NCBI RefSeq assembly: GCF_001428105.1
Contig: NZ_LMSJ01000058.1
Coordinates: forward strand, 122,513-186,512
Reading direction: 5' to 3'
From: Paenibacillus sp. Soil766
Lineage (GTDB): Bacteria; Bacillota; Bacilli; Paenibacillales; NBRC-103111
Length of the DNA stretch: 64,000 nucleotides
Both the position numbers and the translations under genes were made by a program. A model generated the notes under the pieces. The model ran no database searches, was not told the DNA's origin, and was given only the letters and a program-made list of their open reading frames with translations. Below are positions 26,027 through 36,071 of this stretch, piece by piece; positions within the stretch are counted from its first letter, which is position 1, and the number at the start of each line of letters is the position of its first letter.

Positions 26027-27307
26027 TTATTGGTTATTTATTACTTTGATAAGATATCTAACGCTAATAATCGAAGATATAATTACAATAATTAGGTTAG
26101 TATACGCAGCGCCGATTGATCCAAAATTATTGACTAGAATAATGCTACAAATGATATTGATTATTCCCTCAAAGACCCCTAGCCAGAAATTGAAAATCAA
26201 CTTCCGCTGAGTAACGAGCAGGTTTCCTGCAACCTTTCTAAACGTTGCAGAAAAAAAGTAACTTATCGCTAAAATCCTAAATGGAACTACTGCATCCGAA
26301 TATTGCGCACCAAAAATCAACTTCACAATTATTGGGGCATATAGGATCAACACACCAGTCAAAATCAAATTAAACAGCCCAAAGTATTTTATTATCAAGT
26401 AAACATTCTTTTTTATCCATTTTTTATTCGTAATATTTAATGAAAAATAAGGGTATACGTACAGCATTAACGCTCCAGGAATAAAAAATAAAGCATTAGG
26501 AATTATGGTTGCTACTTTAAATGTAGCGATAACCGATTCGTCCGGTATAATTAATCCGATAATGAAGATATCCAATATAAATATTAATTGACCAGTTGCA
26601 TTGTTGGCCATGGAAATCAACGATATTTTATAAAGATCTAATTTATTATCTTTCGTTAATGAAGCAACCTTTCTAATCTTGCTCAAAGGAAACTTATAAA
26701 CGATTATTCCAAGAGATATTGATAAAATATATCCTAAGTCCCTAAGCAAGACTAGACCTTTTGCTTGGTATATCCAAGCGCCGATAATTGAGAACACAAG
26801 GATGATGATGGTATTCGTAGTCGTAAAATAGGAGTAATTTTTATTTAACCTATTATATCTGTTGTAAATTTGGATTAACTCGAATACAACGATGACGATA
26901 GGTCCCATAAACATAAAGAGCAATAAGTCATTTGCCCCACTAACGGGTAGAGGAACAATTACCCCAAAACAAAGCATGATCATGCTTAAGAATATATTGA
27001 AGCCTACTGCTACATTCGAGCCATACTTAAATACTGATAGAGCCCGATCTGGCATATTAAAGTTTTCACTGCTTATTTGCATAATACCGGACGCCATTCC
27101 CAACCCGCTAAATAATAAAAACAAAGACATAATATTGTTAGTATAAGAAAAAGCACCATACTCGGTTATTGTTAATACCCGGATAAGTATTATACCGCTC
27201 AAAAATGTAACACTCTGATTGATAATGCTGGAGCTAAAAATGTGAAAAAATCCCGTATTAATTAATTTGCCTGCAATTTCTTTTGTTTTTTCAAGAGCAT
27301 TATTCAT
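26027..27307 (-). CDS. Wzx-type polysaccharide flippase
   Basis: This 426-aa, very hydrophobic protein has about 12 predicted membrane spans and the layout of the MOP/MATE polysaccharide exporter family. It should flip lipid-linked repeat units across the membrane for Wzy polymerisation. Its start codon overlaps the stop of the glycosyltransferase upstream (TAATG), indicating coupled translation. AT-rich coding and atypical codon choice, shared with most central genes of the cluster, are typical of exchanged glycan genes. Substrate specificity cannot be read from sequence. Confidence 0.9.
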   Translation of the reverse strand: MNNALEKTKEIAGKLINTGFFHIFSSSIINQSVTFLSGIILIRVLTITEYGAFSYTNNIMSLFLLFSGLGMASGIMQISSENFNMPDRALSVFKYGSNVAVGFNIFLSMIMLCFGVIVPLPVSGANDLLLFMFMGPIVIVVFELIQIYNRYNRLNKNYSYFTTTNTIIILVFSIIGAWIYQAKGLVLLRDLGYILSISLGIIVYKFPLSKIRKVASLTKDNKLDLYKISLISMANNATGQLIFILDIFIIGLIIPDESVIATFKVATIIPNALFFIPGALMLYVYPYFSLNITNKKWIKKNVYLIIKYFGLFNLILTGVLILYAPIIVKLIFGAQYSDAVVPFRILAISYFFSATFRKVAGNLLVTQRKLIFNFWLGVFEGIINIICSIILVNNFGSIGAAYTNLIIVIISSIISVRYLIKVINNQ

Positions 27308-28227
27308 TAAAATCCAGCTTTCATTATTTCTATAAAAACTTTATTGTACATCTTTAGTATATTTGATTCGTTATAAACATCTCGAACAAATCTTGCTCCA
27401 TCATTATTTATTGTCGGCGTAGTTGTGATTATGCTTACAAAGCATGAAAGTACATCTTCAAAGTTTCTTGACTTCGGTGTAAAAACGTTAGGAAAGCGGT
27501 ATGGATAAATAACGTATTTCCCCCTAGAAAGTGCTTCTAGTAACATGATTGATAAACCGTCATGCTCTGGGAATCTAAATAGTATAGTTATTTCATCATA
27601 CAGTTTGCCCATCTCATCCAAAGAAAGCTTGCCGTGAAAAATAACATTTGGCAATAAAAGATTATCTTGTGAATTTGCTACAATATGAAAAATGATGTTT
27701 GTATACTCCTTGGCTAAGTTTTTCACATAGTCCATACCATAAAAAAATTCTTTTCCTTCAGGTGCATAAACTAATACTGCATGTTTTCTTGGCATCGAAG
27801 CCATATTGGGAAATTTCATTGACGGTAAAATCGGGATTTCTACAGCCTCAACCCCTATCTCTTTTAGTTCTTCTTTTAGAAGGGGGGAGCCAGCTAAATT
27901 GAGGTCAATTAATGTTCTGGACAACTTTGTGGTAATGTCTAACTTCCTATATTCCCGCATCGCATCTAATACGTCTGTTCCTATCCAATGTGTTAACGTC
28001 TTTTTCCCAGCCAATTTACTAAGGAGTAATCGCCAATCATATTTGGGATGGCTGTATACTCTATAAACAAGATCAATATTTTTGAGCATTTTCAAAAATA
28101 AAAAAGGTTTCATGTATTTTGGCATATTAAAATATTCTTCTGTAAAAAAAACGACTTCATTTCCGTTGTGTTCCAACAATCTTCTTACATTGTGAATTTG
28201 AGAAGTTCCAAATAACAATATCCTCAT
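27307..28227 (-). CDS. Glycosyltransferase (GT-B, family 4-like)
   Basis: 306 aa. The protein starts MRILLFGTSQIHNVRRLLEH. A C-terminal GT-B segment FRFPEHDGLSIMLLEALSRG (about 235-255) holds the nucleotide-sugar-binding E-x7-E-type region of GT4 enzymes. It is shorter than most GT4 proteins because the N-terminal domain is trimmed. It is a cytosolic or peripheral enzyme and probably adds one sugar of the repeat unit. It is translationally coupled to the flippase gene. Confidence 0.85.
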   Translation of the reverse strand: MRILLFGTSQIHNVRRLLEHNGNEVVFFTEEYFNMPKYMKPFLFLKMLKNIDLVYRVYSHPKYDWRLLLSKLAGKKTLTHWIGTDVLDAMREYRKLDITTKLSRTLIDLNLAGSPLLKEELKEIGVEAVEIPILPSMKFPNMASMPRKHAVLVYAPEGKEFFYGMDYVKNLAKEYTNIIFHIVANSQDNLLLPNVIFHGKLSLDEMGKLYDEITILFRFPEHDGLSIMLLEALSRGKYVIYPYRFPNVFTPKSRNFEDVLSCFVSIITTTPTINNDGARFVRDVYNESNILKMYNKVFIEIMKAGF

Positions 28228-28249
28228 ACGCTAAATTCCCCTAAAAAAA

Positions 28250-29389
28250 TCAAGTTTTCAACTGTAGTATATAATTCTGAATTATCCCGCACACCCTATT
28301 CACTTCGGCTTCAGTCAAATAAGGATGCATTGGCAATGAGAGCACTGTATCACAAAGCTTATTAGTTATTTCAAAATCTTGATCCTCATAATTCAAATAT
28401 GAAAACGCCTGCTGCTTATGCAAAGGCTTAGCATAATAAACCATACTAGGTATACCCTGTTCCTTTAAATTGGCTTGAAGTCCATCTCGAATTTTCTTAT
28501 TGTTAAGCTTAATCGTATACTGTGCAAAGCTCGAATAATACCCATTAGGTATATATGGGATTTCTACAATTCCTGATAAACGTTCATTATATATTTGTGA
28601 CACCTGATTGACGTCATCTAACTCGTGATTAATAAATGCTTTTAATTTCACTTTTAGTATAGCAGCTTGGATCGTGTCTAATCTGGAATTAACACCAATC
28701 CTGACATTATCGTACTTATTTTCGCCTTTTCCGTGAATTTTCAAAGAGTTTAGCAAAGCTGCCAGTTCATGATCATTTGTGAAAATAGCTCCGCCATCAC
28801 CAAAACATCCCAAAGGTTTAGCTGGAAAGAACGAAGTTGTTGCTGCATCCCCAAAACTGCAAGCTTTCTTACCATTTACAGCACCACCGAATCCCTGTGC
28901 GCCGTCTTCTAATATTAATAATTTATATTTATTTGCAATTTCTCTTATTTTGCTGTGTTCCGCAGGAAGGCCGAATAGATCCACAGGAATAATTACTTTA
29001 GGTATAACTTTTCCTTCATTTATTGTTTGAATTATTGCCCTTTCTAATTTGTCTGTATCCATATTAAAAGTATCTCTATCTACATCTACACAAACTGGGG
29101 TAGCGCCAACAAATGAAACAACTTCACCCGTAGAAAAGAAAGTGAAGTCAGGAACAAATACTGCGTCTCCTTCTTTGATCCCCCAGGCCATCATCACTAA
29201 AGTCATTGCTTCAGTTCCATTAGCAGATGAAATACAATGTTTCACGCCGACATATTCAGCCAACTGCTTCTCTAACTCTCCTACTTCTTTACCGCTGATG
29301 AAATCTGCGTTTGTGACAACATTCTGAATAGCAGCATCTATTTCAAGTTTATATTTCTGGTATTGCTTCTTTAGATCTCTGAATTCCAT
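28250..29389 (-). CDS. wbpE: UDP-3-oxo-GlcNAcA aminotransferase (DegT/DnrJ family)
   Basis: This 379-aa PLP enzyme has the DegT family layout: cofactor-binding ANGTEA (56-61), EDGAQG (161-166) and the Schiff-base lysine K191 in FFPAKPLGCFGDGG. In the WbpABEDI route, WbpE transaminates the 3-keto sugar made by WbpB, using glutamate, to give the 3-amino-uronic acid. The genes for the steps before and after (wbpB, wbpD) lie immediately upstream, so this role is more likely than any other DegT function. The order here is wbpI, wbpA, wbpB, wbpD, wbpE along the transcript. Confidence 0.9.
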   Translation of the reverse strand: MEFRDLKKQYQKYKLEIDAAIQNVVTNADFISGKEVGELEKQLAEYVGVKHCISSANGTEAMTLVMMAWGIKEGDAVFVPDFTFFSTGEVVSFVGATPVCVDVDRDTFNMDTDKLERAIIQTINEGKVIPKVIIPVDLFGLPAEHSKIREIANKYKLLILEDGAQGFGGAVNGKKACSFGDAATTSFFPAKPLGCFGDGGAIFTNDHELAALLNSLKIHGKGENKYDNVRIGVNSRLDTIQAAILKVKLKAFINHELDDVNQVSQIYNERLSGIVEIPYIPNGYYSSFAQYTIKLNNKKIRDGLQANLKEQGIPSMVYYAKPLHKQQAFSYLNYEDQDFEITNKLCDTVLSLPMHPYLTEAEVNRVCGIIQNYILQLKT

Positions 29390-29420
29390 AGTGTATCAAT
29401 CCCTTGAGCTTATTCTCTAA

Positions 29421-29993
29421 TCAATTCGAATTCTCAATCAAATTCCCATCATACAGATTGTAACTTTTACCACATTCATTGCAGTGCCAGTGCAACTCAG
29501 CTTTCAGAATCATGCCGCATTCGCACATCCAACCTGTTTGCCTAGCAGGCACACCAACCATTAAAGCATGGTCAGGTACATCATTGGTTACAACTGCACC
29601 TGAGCCAATCATCGCCCATCGACCGATCGTATTGCCGCAAACGATCGTTGCGTTCGCACCAATACTCGCACCAAATTTAACAAGTGTCCGTTTATATCCT
29701 TCAGTTCCTTTCGGATATTTACTTCTTGGAGTTAGGTCATTTGTAAAAACCATAGAAGGTCCACAAAATACATAATCCTCTAACTCAACACCTTCGTAAA
29801 CTGAGACATTGTTTTGTATTTTAACTCCGTTACCAATAATAACATTATTAGAAATATTAACATTTTGGCCTAAAGAGCAATTCTCACCGATTTGGGACCC
29901 TTTTTGAATATGACTGAAATGCCATATTTTTGTCCCTGCACCTATTTTTACACCTACATCTATATAACTACTTTCATGGACGAAGTAACTCAT
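29421..29993 (-). CDS. wbpD: UDP-amino-uronate N-acetyltransferase (hexapeptide repeat)
   Basis: This 190-aa left-handed beta-helix acyltransferase has hexapeptide repeats from residue 10 to about 140 (IGAGTKIWHF, IGENCSLGQN, IGNGVKIQNN). It carries the WbpD/WlbB-type segment FTNDLTPRSKYP, and a C-terminal Cys tail (CECG, CNECGK) that looks like a small zinc ribbon. It should acetylate the 3-amino group of the uronic acid nucleotide, completing UDP-2,3-diacetamido-2,3-dideoxy-glucuronate. Its start overlaps the stop of the dehydrogenase upstream by one base. The Cys tail is seen in part of this family. Confidence 0.9.
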   Translation of the reverse strand: MSYFVHESSYIDVGVKIGAGTKIWHFSHIQKGSQIGENCSLGQNVNISNNVIIGNGVKIQNNVSVYEGVELEDYVFCGPSMVFTNDLTPRSKYPKGTEGYKRTLVKFGASIGANATIVCGNTIGRWAMIGSGAVVTNDVPDHALMVGVPARQTGWMCECGMILKAELHWHCNECGKSYNLYDGNLIENSN

Positions 29994-31072
29994 TATTTGA
30001 ACCTGCCTTTAAAATCTGACGAATTGCATTTTTCCAATGGTAACTTCACGCTTTTACCTTCCGCGGCCGATTTGTATATTGCAAGTACAAGCTCCAGAGC
30101 TCTTTTCCCATCATCTGCTGTAACGTATGGATCTCTATCATTACGAATTGCATTAATTACATCAGCATATAAGGGGTTATGTCCAAAACCATATACATTA
30201 GGTGGATTTTCTTGGTACTTTTCTTTAATTTCATCTGGATTATCTAATTTGTCAGCAAAATGCCACTCTTCAATAAGATTGACAGATTTACCACCTGCTT
30301 TTACTGTGCCATTTTCCCCGAAGATATATAGAGTTTCTTCAAGATTTTTGGGATATATATTTGTTGTACCTTCGACAACTCCATAACTTCCGTTGGCAAA
30401 CCTAATAAGGGCCAATCCTAAGTCTTCTGCTTCTATAAAATTGTGATTTAAGTTGTCAGACATTCCAACAACTTCAATTACTTCGTCCCCCATCATCCAA
30501 CGTAATAGGTCGATGTTATGGATACATTGGTTCATCAATGCACCACCGTCTTGTTCCCATGTGCCTCTCCAAGGCGCTTGTTTATAATACTCCTCTCCCC
30601 TGTTCCAACGAATATGAGCTGCTCCATGAAGTAACTTACCAAATCGTTTTTCTAAGATAGCTTCTCTGATTTTTTGAATCGATTTATTAAAGCGATTTTG
30701 ATGGCAAGCACTAACCTTTACATTTTTTTCTTTTGCTTTTTGTATGATTTGATCAGCTTCTTCGATTGAAAGGGTGATTGGCTTTTCAATAATCAGATTA
30801 CAACCTGCTTCGATACAATCTAGAGCAATTTGACCATGCTTACCACTCTCGGTACAAATAGCCACTAACTGCGGGCGTTCTTTTGCAAGTAATTCTTTAT
30901 AGTCTTCATATTGAGCAACGGTTTGCGGTAGATTGAACTGCGAGATCTTATCCTCTATATTAGCCGGCACCAAGTCACATAAGGCAACAATATCGAGCTT
31001 GTTTTCTATGGCGGCAGCAATATGATTCGGAGAAATTCTCCCGCAACCGATTATTGCGAAACGTAAATTCAT
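29993..31072 (-). CDS. wbpB: UDP-GlcNAcA 3-dehydrogenase (Gfo/Idh/MocA family)
   Basis: 359 aa. An N-terminal Rossmann fold (FAIIGCGRISPNHI) is followed by EKPITLS (about 95-101), whose lysine is conserved in Gfo/Idh/MocA enzymes, and the C-terminal substrate domain with HNIDLLRWMMGD. In the known pathway WbpB oxidises UDP-GlcNAcA at C3 with tightly held NAD, coupled to the aminotransferase through 2-oxoglutarate. Position between wbpA and wbpD fixes the role by context. A second family member at 59448 is unrelated to this pathway. Confidence 0.9.
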   Translation of the reverse strand: MNLRFAIIGCGRISPNHIAAAIENKLDIVALCDLVPANIEDKISQFNLPQTVAQYEDYKELLAKERPQLVAICTESGKHGQIALDCIEAGCNLIIEKPITLSIEEADQIIQKAKEKNVKVSACHQNRFNKSIQKIREAILEKRFGKLLHGAAHIRWNRGEEYYKQAPWRGTWEQDGGALMNQCIHNIDLLRWMMGDEVIEVVGMSDNLNHNFIEAEDLGLALIRFANGSYGVVEGTTNIYPKNLEETLYIFGENGTVKAGGKSVNLIEEWHFADKLDNPDEIKEKYQENPPNVYGFGHNPLYADVINAIRNDRDPYVTADDGKRALELVLAIYKSAAEGKSVKLPLEKCNSSDFKGRFK

Positions 31073-31113
31073 GATGCTCCTCCTTGATATTTAGCTAGTA
31101 AGCGGGTTTTGGG

Positions 31114-32448
31114 TTATAATAATTCAATATTCCCTCTGTTCATCACTATTTTCATTGCATTTTTAGTGTCAAATATCATTTTTGCATGTTGTTGTACAAA
31201 AGAATAATCAATTTTTGTATGTGCAGTTGTAATAATTACCAAATCTGCGCCGGCAATCAGTTCGGAAGTTAACTCGATCTCTCCTTTTTTTACTTTCCCA
31301 TGCTCATGATATACTTTTACAAAAGGATCAAAGTATACAACTTCCGCTCCTAGTTTTTCTATTTCATTAATCACTCTAATAGCAGGACTTTCCCTGTAAT
31401 CGTCGATATCTTGTTTATAAGTTACTCCCAATACAAGAATTTTTGAGCCATTAATTGATTTTTTATATCTATTTAATATTTTACTAGCTCTCTCAGCACA
31501 GTATTCAGGCATTCGATCATTCACCATCATCGAGGATTCGATCATGGACGTGTGAAATCCGTATTCACGTGCTTTCCATGAAAGATAGTATGGATCTAAG
31601 GGAATACAATGCCCGCCCAATCCTGGCCCTGGATAAAACGCCTGAAACCCATAGGGTTTCGACTTTGCTGCATCAATTACTTCCCAGAAGTTTATGCCCA
31701 TTTTATGGCACAAGATAGCAAGCTCGTTTACCAGACCGATATTAACGTTACGATAGGTGTTTTCAAGAATCTTTTCCATCTCGGCAATTGCTGGAGAAGA
31801 CACGCGATGAATCGGTGCTTCTAAAATACTTTCGTATAAAAGGGCTGCAACTTCTGTACACTCATCAGTAATTCCTCCAACAACCTTAGGAGTATTTTTA
31901 GTTTTATAAATCAAATTTCCTGGGTCAACTCGTTCTGGCGAAAAAGCAAGATAAAAATCAACACCACATTTAAGGCCAGATGATTCGAGAATTGGTTTAA
32001 GAAGTTCCTCTGTAGTTCCAGGATACGTAGTTGACTCTAATACGATTAGCATTTCCTTATGCATATAAGGAACAATGCTCTCTGCAGAAGTTTTAACATA
32101 ACTGATGTCAGGCTGTTGATGCTCATCAAGAGGCGTCGGAACACAGATGCACACGCAATCTGATTTTGCCACATGTGCAAAATCCGTCGTGGCAGATAGG
32201 AGACCAGAGTCTACAATTATTTCCAAGTCTTCATTGATAACATCGCCTATGTAATTTATCCCTTTATTAACCATGTCAACTCTTGATTCTTGAATATCAA
32301 AACCAATGGTTTTATAACCAGCTTTTGCTTTCTCTACAGCAAGAGGTAGACCAACATACCCTAAACCGACTACTCCAAGCGTGGCTGTTTTATTCAAAAT
32401 CTTTTGTTTCAACTCTCCGATGTCTGTTTTTTGTTGTACGCTAAACAT
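31114..32448 (-). CDS. wbpA: UDP-N-acetylglucosamine 6-dehydrogenase
   Basis: This 444-aa nucleotide-sugar dehydrogenase should oxidise UDP-GlcNAc twice to UDP-GlcNAcA using two NAD. It has the N-terminal Rossmann motif GVVGLGYVGLP (about 25-35), the active-site cysteine in GPGLGGHCIPLDPYYL (about 270-285), and the third domain with VLGVTYKQDIDDYRESPA. It overlaps the 2-epimerase gene upstream by 8 nt. A WecC-like enzyme acting on UDP-ManNAc is the main alternative. The neighbouring wbpB/D/E set makes the WbpA function more likely. Confidence 0.92.
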   Translation of the reverse strand: MFSVQQKTDIGELKQKILNKTATLGVVGLGYVGLPLAVEKAKAGYKTIGFDIQESRVDMVNKGINYIGDVINEDLEIIVDSGLLSATTDFAHVAKSDCVCICVPTPLDEHQQPDISYVKTSAESIVPYMHKEMLIVLESTTYPGTTEELLKPILESSGLKCGVDFYLAFSPERVDPGNLIYKTKNTPKVVGGITDECTEVAALLYESILEAPIHRVSSPAIAEMEKILENTYRNVNIGLVNELAILCHKMGINFWEVIDAAKSKPYGFQAFYPGPGLGGHCIPLDPYYLSWKAREYGFHTSMIESSMMVNDRMPEYCAERASKILNRYKKSINGSKILVLGVTYKQDIDDYRESPAIRVINEIEKLGAEVVYFDPFVKVYHEHGKVKKGEIELTSELIAGADLVIITTAHTKIDYSFVQQHAKMIFDTKNAMKIVMNRGNIELL

Positions 32449-33547
32449 TCTTATTTCCCACCTTTAGTATGGCATCGCAAATGTACTCTGCTGCATGACC
32501 ATCGCCAAACAACAGCGGTTGCGGAAAATTCAGACAGTCTAAATCTCTTGTAACGGTCTTTAATATCTGATCAACATCTATCTCACATAAAACATTCCAT
32601 CCATTTTCTAAGGTTTCAACCCATTCTGTCTGATCCCTCAGTGTAGTGCAAGCGGTTTTAAGTAAATATGATTCTTTTTGTAACCCGCCAGAATCCGTAA
32701 CCACCATATAAGCATTAGCTGTTAGGTACAGCATCATCAAATAACTAACAGGATTGAGAATTGTAATATTCTTAAATTGAATACCTAACTCATCAATTAA
32801 TTTGCGGGTTCTTGGATGAAGTGGAATAAGAACTGGCTTGTCCATTTTTCCAAACGCAGAAAAAATATTGATTAATTTATTATGGTCATCTGTATTCTCA
32901 GCACGATGAATAGTGGCAAGATAATAATCTTTACCAATTAAATCTGGAACACAAATATTCTCGTCTTTTAATATTTTCAACCAAACACCGTCTTTATAAC
33001 GGTTCCTTGAAATATCGATATTTCGAAGTACTGCATCATACATCACGTCCCCAGTAATAACGACTCCTAAAGTAATACCTTCTTTACCTAAATTATCCAC
33101 AGCAGTCTGAGTGGGGCAAAATAGTAAATCCGAAATGTGATCCGTTAAAACCCTGTTCTGTTCTTCTGGCATTCGCTTATTATAACTACGTAATCCAGCT
33201 TCCACATGAAACACAGGAATATGCAATTTACTAGCTGCTAGAGCTCCTGCTAAAGTAGAGTTCGTATCGCCATACACTAGCAGCCCATCAGGCTTTTCTT
33301 TTAAAATAATCTCTTCAATCTTCTCGAGCATGGACCCTGTTTGCAATCCATGTCTTGAAGAACCTACACCCAAATGATAATTTGGTTTAGGAATGCCTAG
33401 TTCTTCGAAAAAAACATCGGACATATTTGAATCATAGTGTTGACCTGTGTGTACTAATATTTCTTCGTTCTCTTTTCTGAATACAGACGAAAATGGTGCT
33501 GCCTTTATAAATTGAGGACGTGCCCCAACAATTGTAATTATTTTCAT
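32441..33547 (-). CDS. wbpI: UDP-N-acetylglucosamine 2-epimerase family (WbpI-like)
   Basis: This 368-aa GT-B-fold epimerase starts with the family signature KIITIVGARPQFIKAAP and has HTGQHYDSNMSD (about 34-45), HVEAGLRSYNKRMPEEQNR and TDSGGLQKE. In the Pseudomonas pathway WbpI converts UDP-GlcNAc3NAcA into UDP-ManNAc3NAcA, the last step. With the next four genes it gives a complete route. A WecB role (UDP-ManNAc synthesis) is possible from sequence alone. It overlaps wbpA by 8 nt. Confidence 0.9.
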   Translation of the reverse strand: MKIITIVGARPQFIKAAPFSSVFRKENEEILVHTGQHYDSNMSDVFFEELGIPKPNYHLGVGSSRHGLQTGSMLEKIEEIILKEKPDGLLVYGDTNSTLAGALAASKLHIPVFHVEAGLRSYNKRMPEEQNRVLTDHISDLLFCPTQTAVDNLGKEGITLGVVITGDVMYDAVLRNIDISRNRYKDGVWLKILKDENICVPDLIGKDYYLATIHRAENTDDHNKLINIFSAFGKMDKPVLIPLHPRTRKLIDELGIQFKNITILNPVSYLMMLYLTANAYMVVTDSGGLQKESYLLKTACTTLRDQTEWVETLENGWNVLCEIDVDQILKTVTRDLDCLNFPQPLLFGDGHAAEYICDAILKVGNKNV

Positions 33548-33562
33548 TTAATATTCCCTTTC

Positions 33563-34879
33563 TTATTTCCAATTATTATCAGAGGATTCGAAGATTGAAA
33601 GCAATTTTCTAGCTATATATTTATAATCGAATTGCTTTACGTAATCCTCGTTATAGGACTCTTTGATTTCGCCATTGTTAATAAATTCGTTATATATTTC
33701 ATTAATGTAATTCATTAACATTTCGTAATCATCATCTTTACTTGCTTCCTCAAAACATACTCCAAAACTTCCGCCATGAATATATGTTTTCAAGGTACTT
33801 TCTGGTAATTCTCCAGATATACAGCAAATAATTGGCTTCCTCATTAATAAATACTCGTAAAATTTACCAGTAAGTATTCCCGTAGCACCATTCGTGTTCC
33901 AAGAGGCAAGCAATAATATGTCACTTGCAAATTGTAATCTAAGCGATTCGCTTCTTGACATATAACCGCAATCATTAATCACTCCATCCAATCCAAATTG
34001 TAGAGCCTGATCATAAAAGTAATTAAATCCATCACCAGCATATTTGATAATAATATTGTTCAAATTCAATTTTCTGGATTTGGATAATTCAGATATAGCT
34101 TTAAAAAAATAAGATAAATCGCGTTTTCCCTTATAAACAGATCCTGTATAAGTAAACGTAAGCTTTGTATTAATAGCCTTTGTAGTACTTGGTAAATCTT
34201 CTTCATCGAATCCATTTGAGATAACAAAGCTGTTGGACTTAGTAATTGGTAATGTATCGATTACTCCATTCGAAACGGCCGTAATAATATCCGCAGAAGA
34301 TACAATCATTTTAGAATATATCTTACAAAATGAGTTAAAGAACTCGGGCATTCCTTCTTGCATTACAGAGTCTCTAAAATCTGCAATCCATTTAGCTTTA
34401 GGATTATCTTTTTTATATCTTTTTGCAATTAGATGAGGACTGAATTGTCCATATGTAGAAAAAATGTAATCATAATTCACATTTTTTTTTTTCAAATATC
34501 GATTTGCATGATATGCCAAACCGAAATTTTCTAATACTTCAAAGAAAATAACCAAATATTCTTTAATCTTACTATTGCTACCCTTTTGCGGCTTACTATC
34601 GTTCTCAATTGATTTATTATTGTTATTCTTTTTTTTAGAGAATACTGACCTACGAATATATTCTGTAAAACCCCAACTGCCAATTCTAACTACATTAACA
34701 CCTGTTGTATCTTTCTCTGACTCATAGTCCTTAATATTTTCGTGAAGTTTTTTAGAAATTACTGTAACTTCATACATGCCTGTTTGATTTATGTATTTAG
34801 AAATTTTTGTTGGCCTAACTGCTGCAATGCAATTTTCTGGACTGTAAAAATCTGTTACAATCAGTAGTCTTTTCACCAA
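33563..34879 (-). CDS. Glycosyltransferase family 4 (WbuB-like)
   Basis: 438 aa. The N-terminal segment LLIVTDFYSPENCIAAVRPT is typical of the donor/acceptor groove in WbuB-like GT4 enzymes. The C-terminal half has FTYTGSVYKGKRDLSYFFKA and a GT-B donor-site region near KFYEYLLMRKPIICC. The middle (about 75-100) is Lys/Asn-rich and low in complexity. It lies just upstream of wbpI and probably acts in repeat-unit assembly. Confidence 0.85.
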   Translation of the reverse strand: MVKRLLIVTDFYSPENCIAAVRPTKISKYINQTGMYEVTVISKKLHENIKDYESEKDTTGVNVVRIGSWGFTEYIRRSVFSKKKNNNNKSIENDSKPQKGSNSKIKEYLVIFFEVLENFGLAYHANRYLKKKNVNYDYIFSTYGQFSPHLIAKRYKKDNPKAKWIADFRDSVMQEGMPEFFNSFCKIYSKMIVSSADIITAVSNGVIDTLPITKSNSFVISNGFDEEDLPSTTKAINTKLTFTYTGSVYKGKRDLSYFFKAISELSKSRKLNLNNIIIKYAGDGFNYFYDQALQFGLDGVINDCGYMSRSESLRLQFASDILLLASWNTNGATGILTGKFYEYLLMRKPIICCISGELPESTLKTYIHGGSFGVCFEEASKDDDYEMLMNYINEIYNEFINNGEIKESYNEDYVKQFDYKYIARKLLSIFESSDNNWK

Positions 34880-34940
34880 ATATTCTCCTCAGTAGTTGTG
34901 CCTCATCTTAATAAAATAAAGCTCAAATTCTATTTGCATT

Positions 34941-36047
34941 TCAAGTTAAATATCGTTCAATTTCTTTAACAGTATCTTTAATATCATAACCGCTAATTTT
35001 AACTTTCTCAGTAAATTCGTTTCTATTTTGATTCAGAACTATATTAGCGATAGAATTCTCCCATCCTTCATTCGAGTCTAAGCTAATAAATTTGACTGAA
35101 TCAGTTAAATCTACATCAGTGGTAAGCGTATCTGAAACAATACAATTTAACCCAGAAGCTTGTGCTTCGACGATCGATAATGGGAACCCTTCAAATAATG
35201 AAGGTAACAAAAATACATCCAACGCTTGTAAAAGTTCATGAACATCATTTCTAGCGCCCAAAAATCTTATATATTGTTCTAAGTTCTTTTTTTGAACCAT
35301 GTTTTTAAGCATCGTATAATCTTCGCCATTACCGATTAGTAACATGACCACGTTTTGTTTGTACTTAACGACTTCCTCCAATGTTTCTATCAAAAATCTT
35401 TGATTTTTTGTCCTGCATAGTCTTCCGACATGACCCAACACGAGTTTATCGCTTATACCTAGGTTCTCACGAACAGCTTTCCTTGTCGTTAAATCAAATT
35501 TAAATCTTTCAACATCGATCCCATTTTTTATTTCTAATATTTGATTTTCTAAACATGAAGGAAAAAGCCATCTTCCTGCTTGTTCAGAACATGCGAAATA
35601 ATAATCGGTTTTTTTACCCAAATACTTATTTTGCAAGTTATGTAAAAAAAGGTGAATGAACCTTACCACAAAGTTATCCGATTCAAAATTCTCTCCGTGG
35701 CTATGGGTAATTATTTTTGCATTTGTATATTTTTTTACAAGATAATAGATTAGAATATCACTCGCGCTGGAGATGTTGTTCCAAATATATTCGTATTTAT
35801 CTCCATTTTCGATAATAATCTTCCTTTGAACAAGTGCGCTTTTTAAAGGGTTTTTCCCTCTTCTTGTGCAATAGTAAATTCTGCAATTATGTCGCGTCAA
35901 AACATCCTCATATTCGCACACACTATCAAATATCAAAAAATCAAAAGTCATATTTATTGATTTATTGTTTAAGATATTGATAAATAAATTCTCGATTCCA
36001 CCAATGTTTTTTGATAATCCAACAACTAGAATTCTTTTGGGCTTCAT
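34941..36047 (-). CDS. Glycosyltransferase family 4 (EpsF-like)
   Basis: This 368-aa enzyme starts KPKRILVVGLSKNIGGIENL, a glycine-rich GT-B loop like that in EpsF/GT4 proteins. The C-terminal domain has GHVGRLCRTKNQRFLIE (about 205-221) and the E-x7-E donor-binding stretch LPSLFEGFPLSIVEAQASGL (about 285-304). No membrane span is seen. It sits between Wzy and another GT4 gene. The transferred sugar is unknown. Confidence 0.9.
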   Translation of the reverse strand: MKPKRILVVGLSKNIGGIENLFINILNNKSINMTFDFLIFDSVCEYEDVLTRHNCRIYYCTRRGKNPLKSALVQRKIIIENGDKYEYIWNNISSASDILIYYLVKKYTNAKIITHSHGENFESDNFVVRFIHLFLHNLQNKYLGKKTDYYFACSEQAGRWLFPSCLENQILEIKNGIDVERFKFDLTTRKAVRENLGISDKLVLGHVGRLCRTKNQRFLIETLEEVVKYKQNVVMLLIGNGEDYTMLKNMVQKKNLEQYIRFLGARNDVHELLQALDVFLLPSLFEGFPLSIVEAQASGLNCIVSDTLTTDVDLTDSVKFISLDSNEGWENSIANIVLNQNRNEFTEKVKISGYDIKDTVKEIERYLT

Positions 36048-36071
36048 TTCATCGCCTCGCTATTTGTAACA

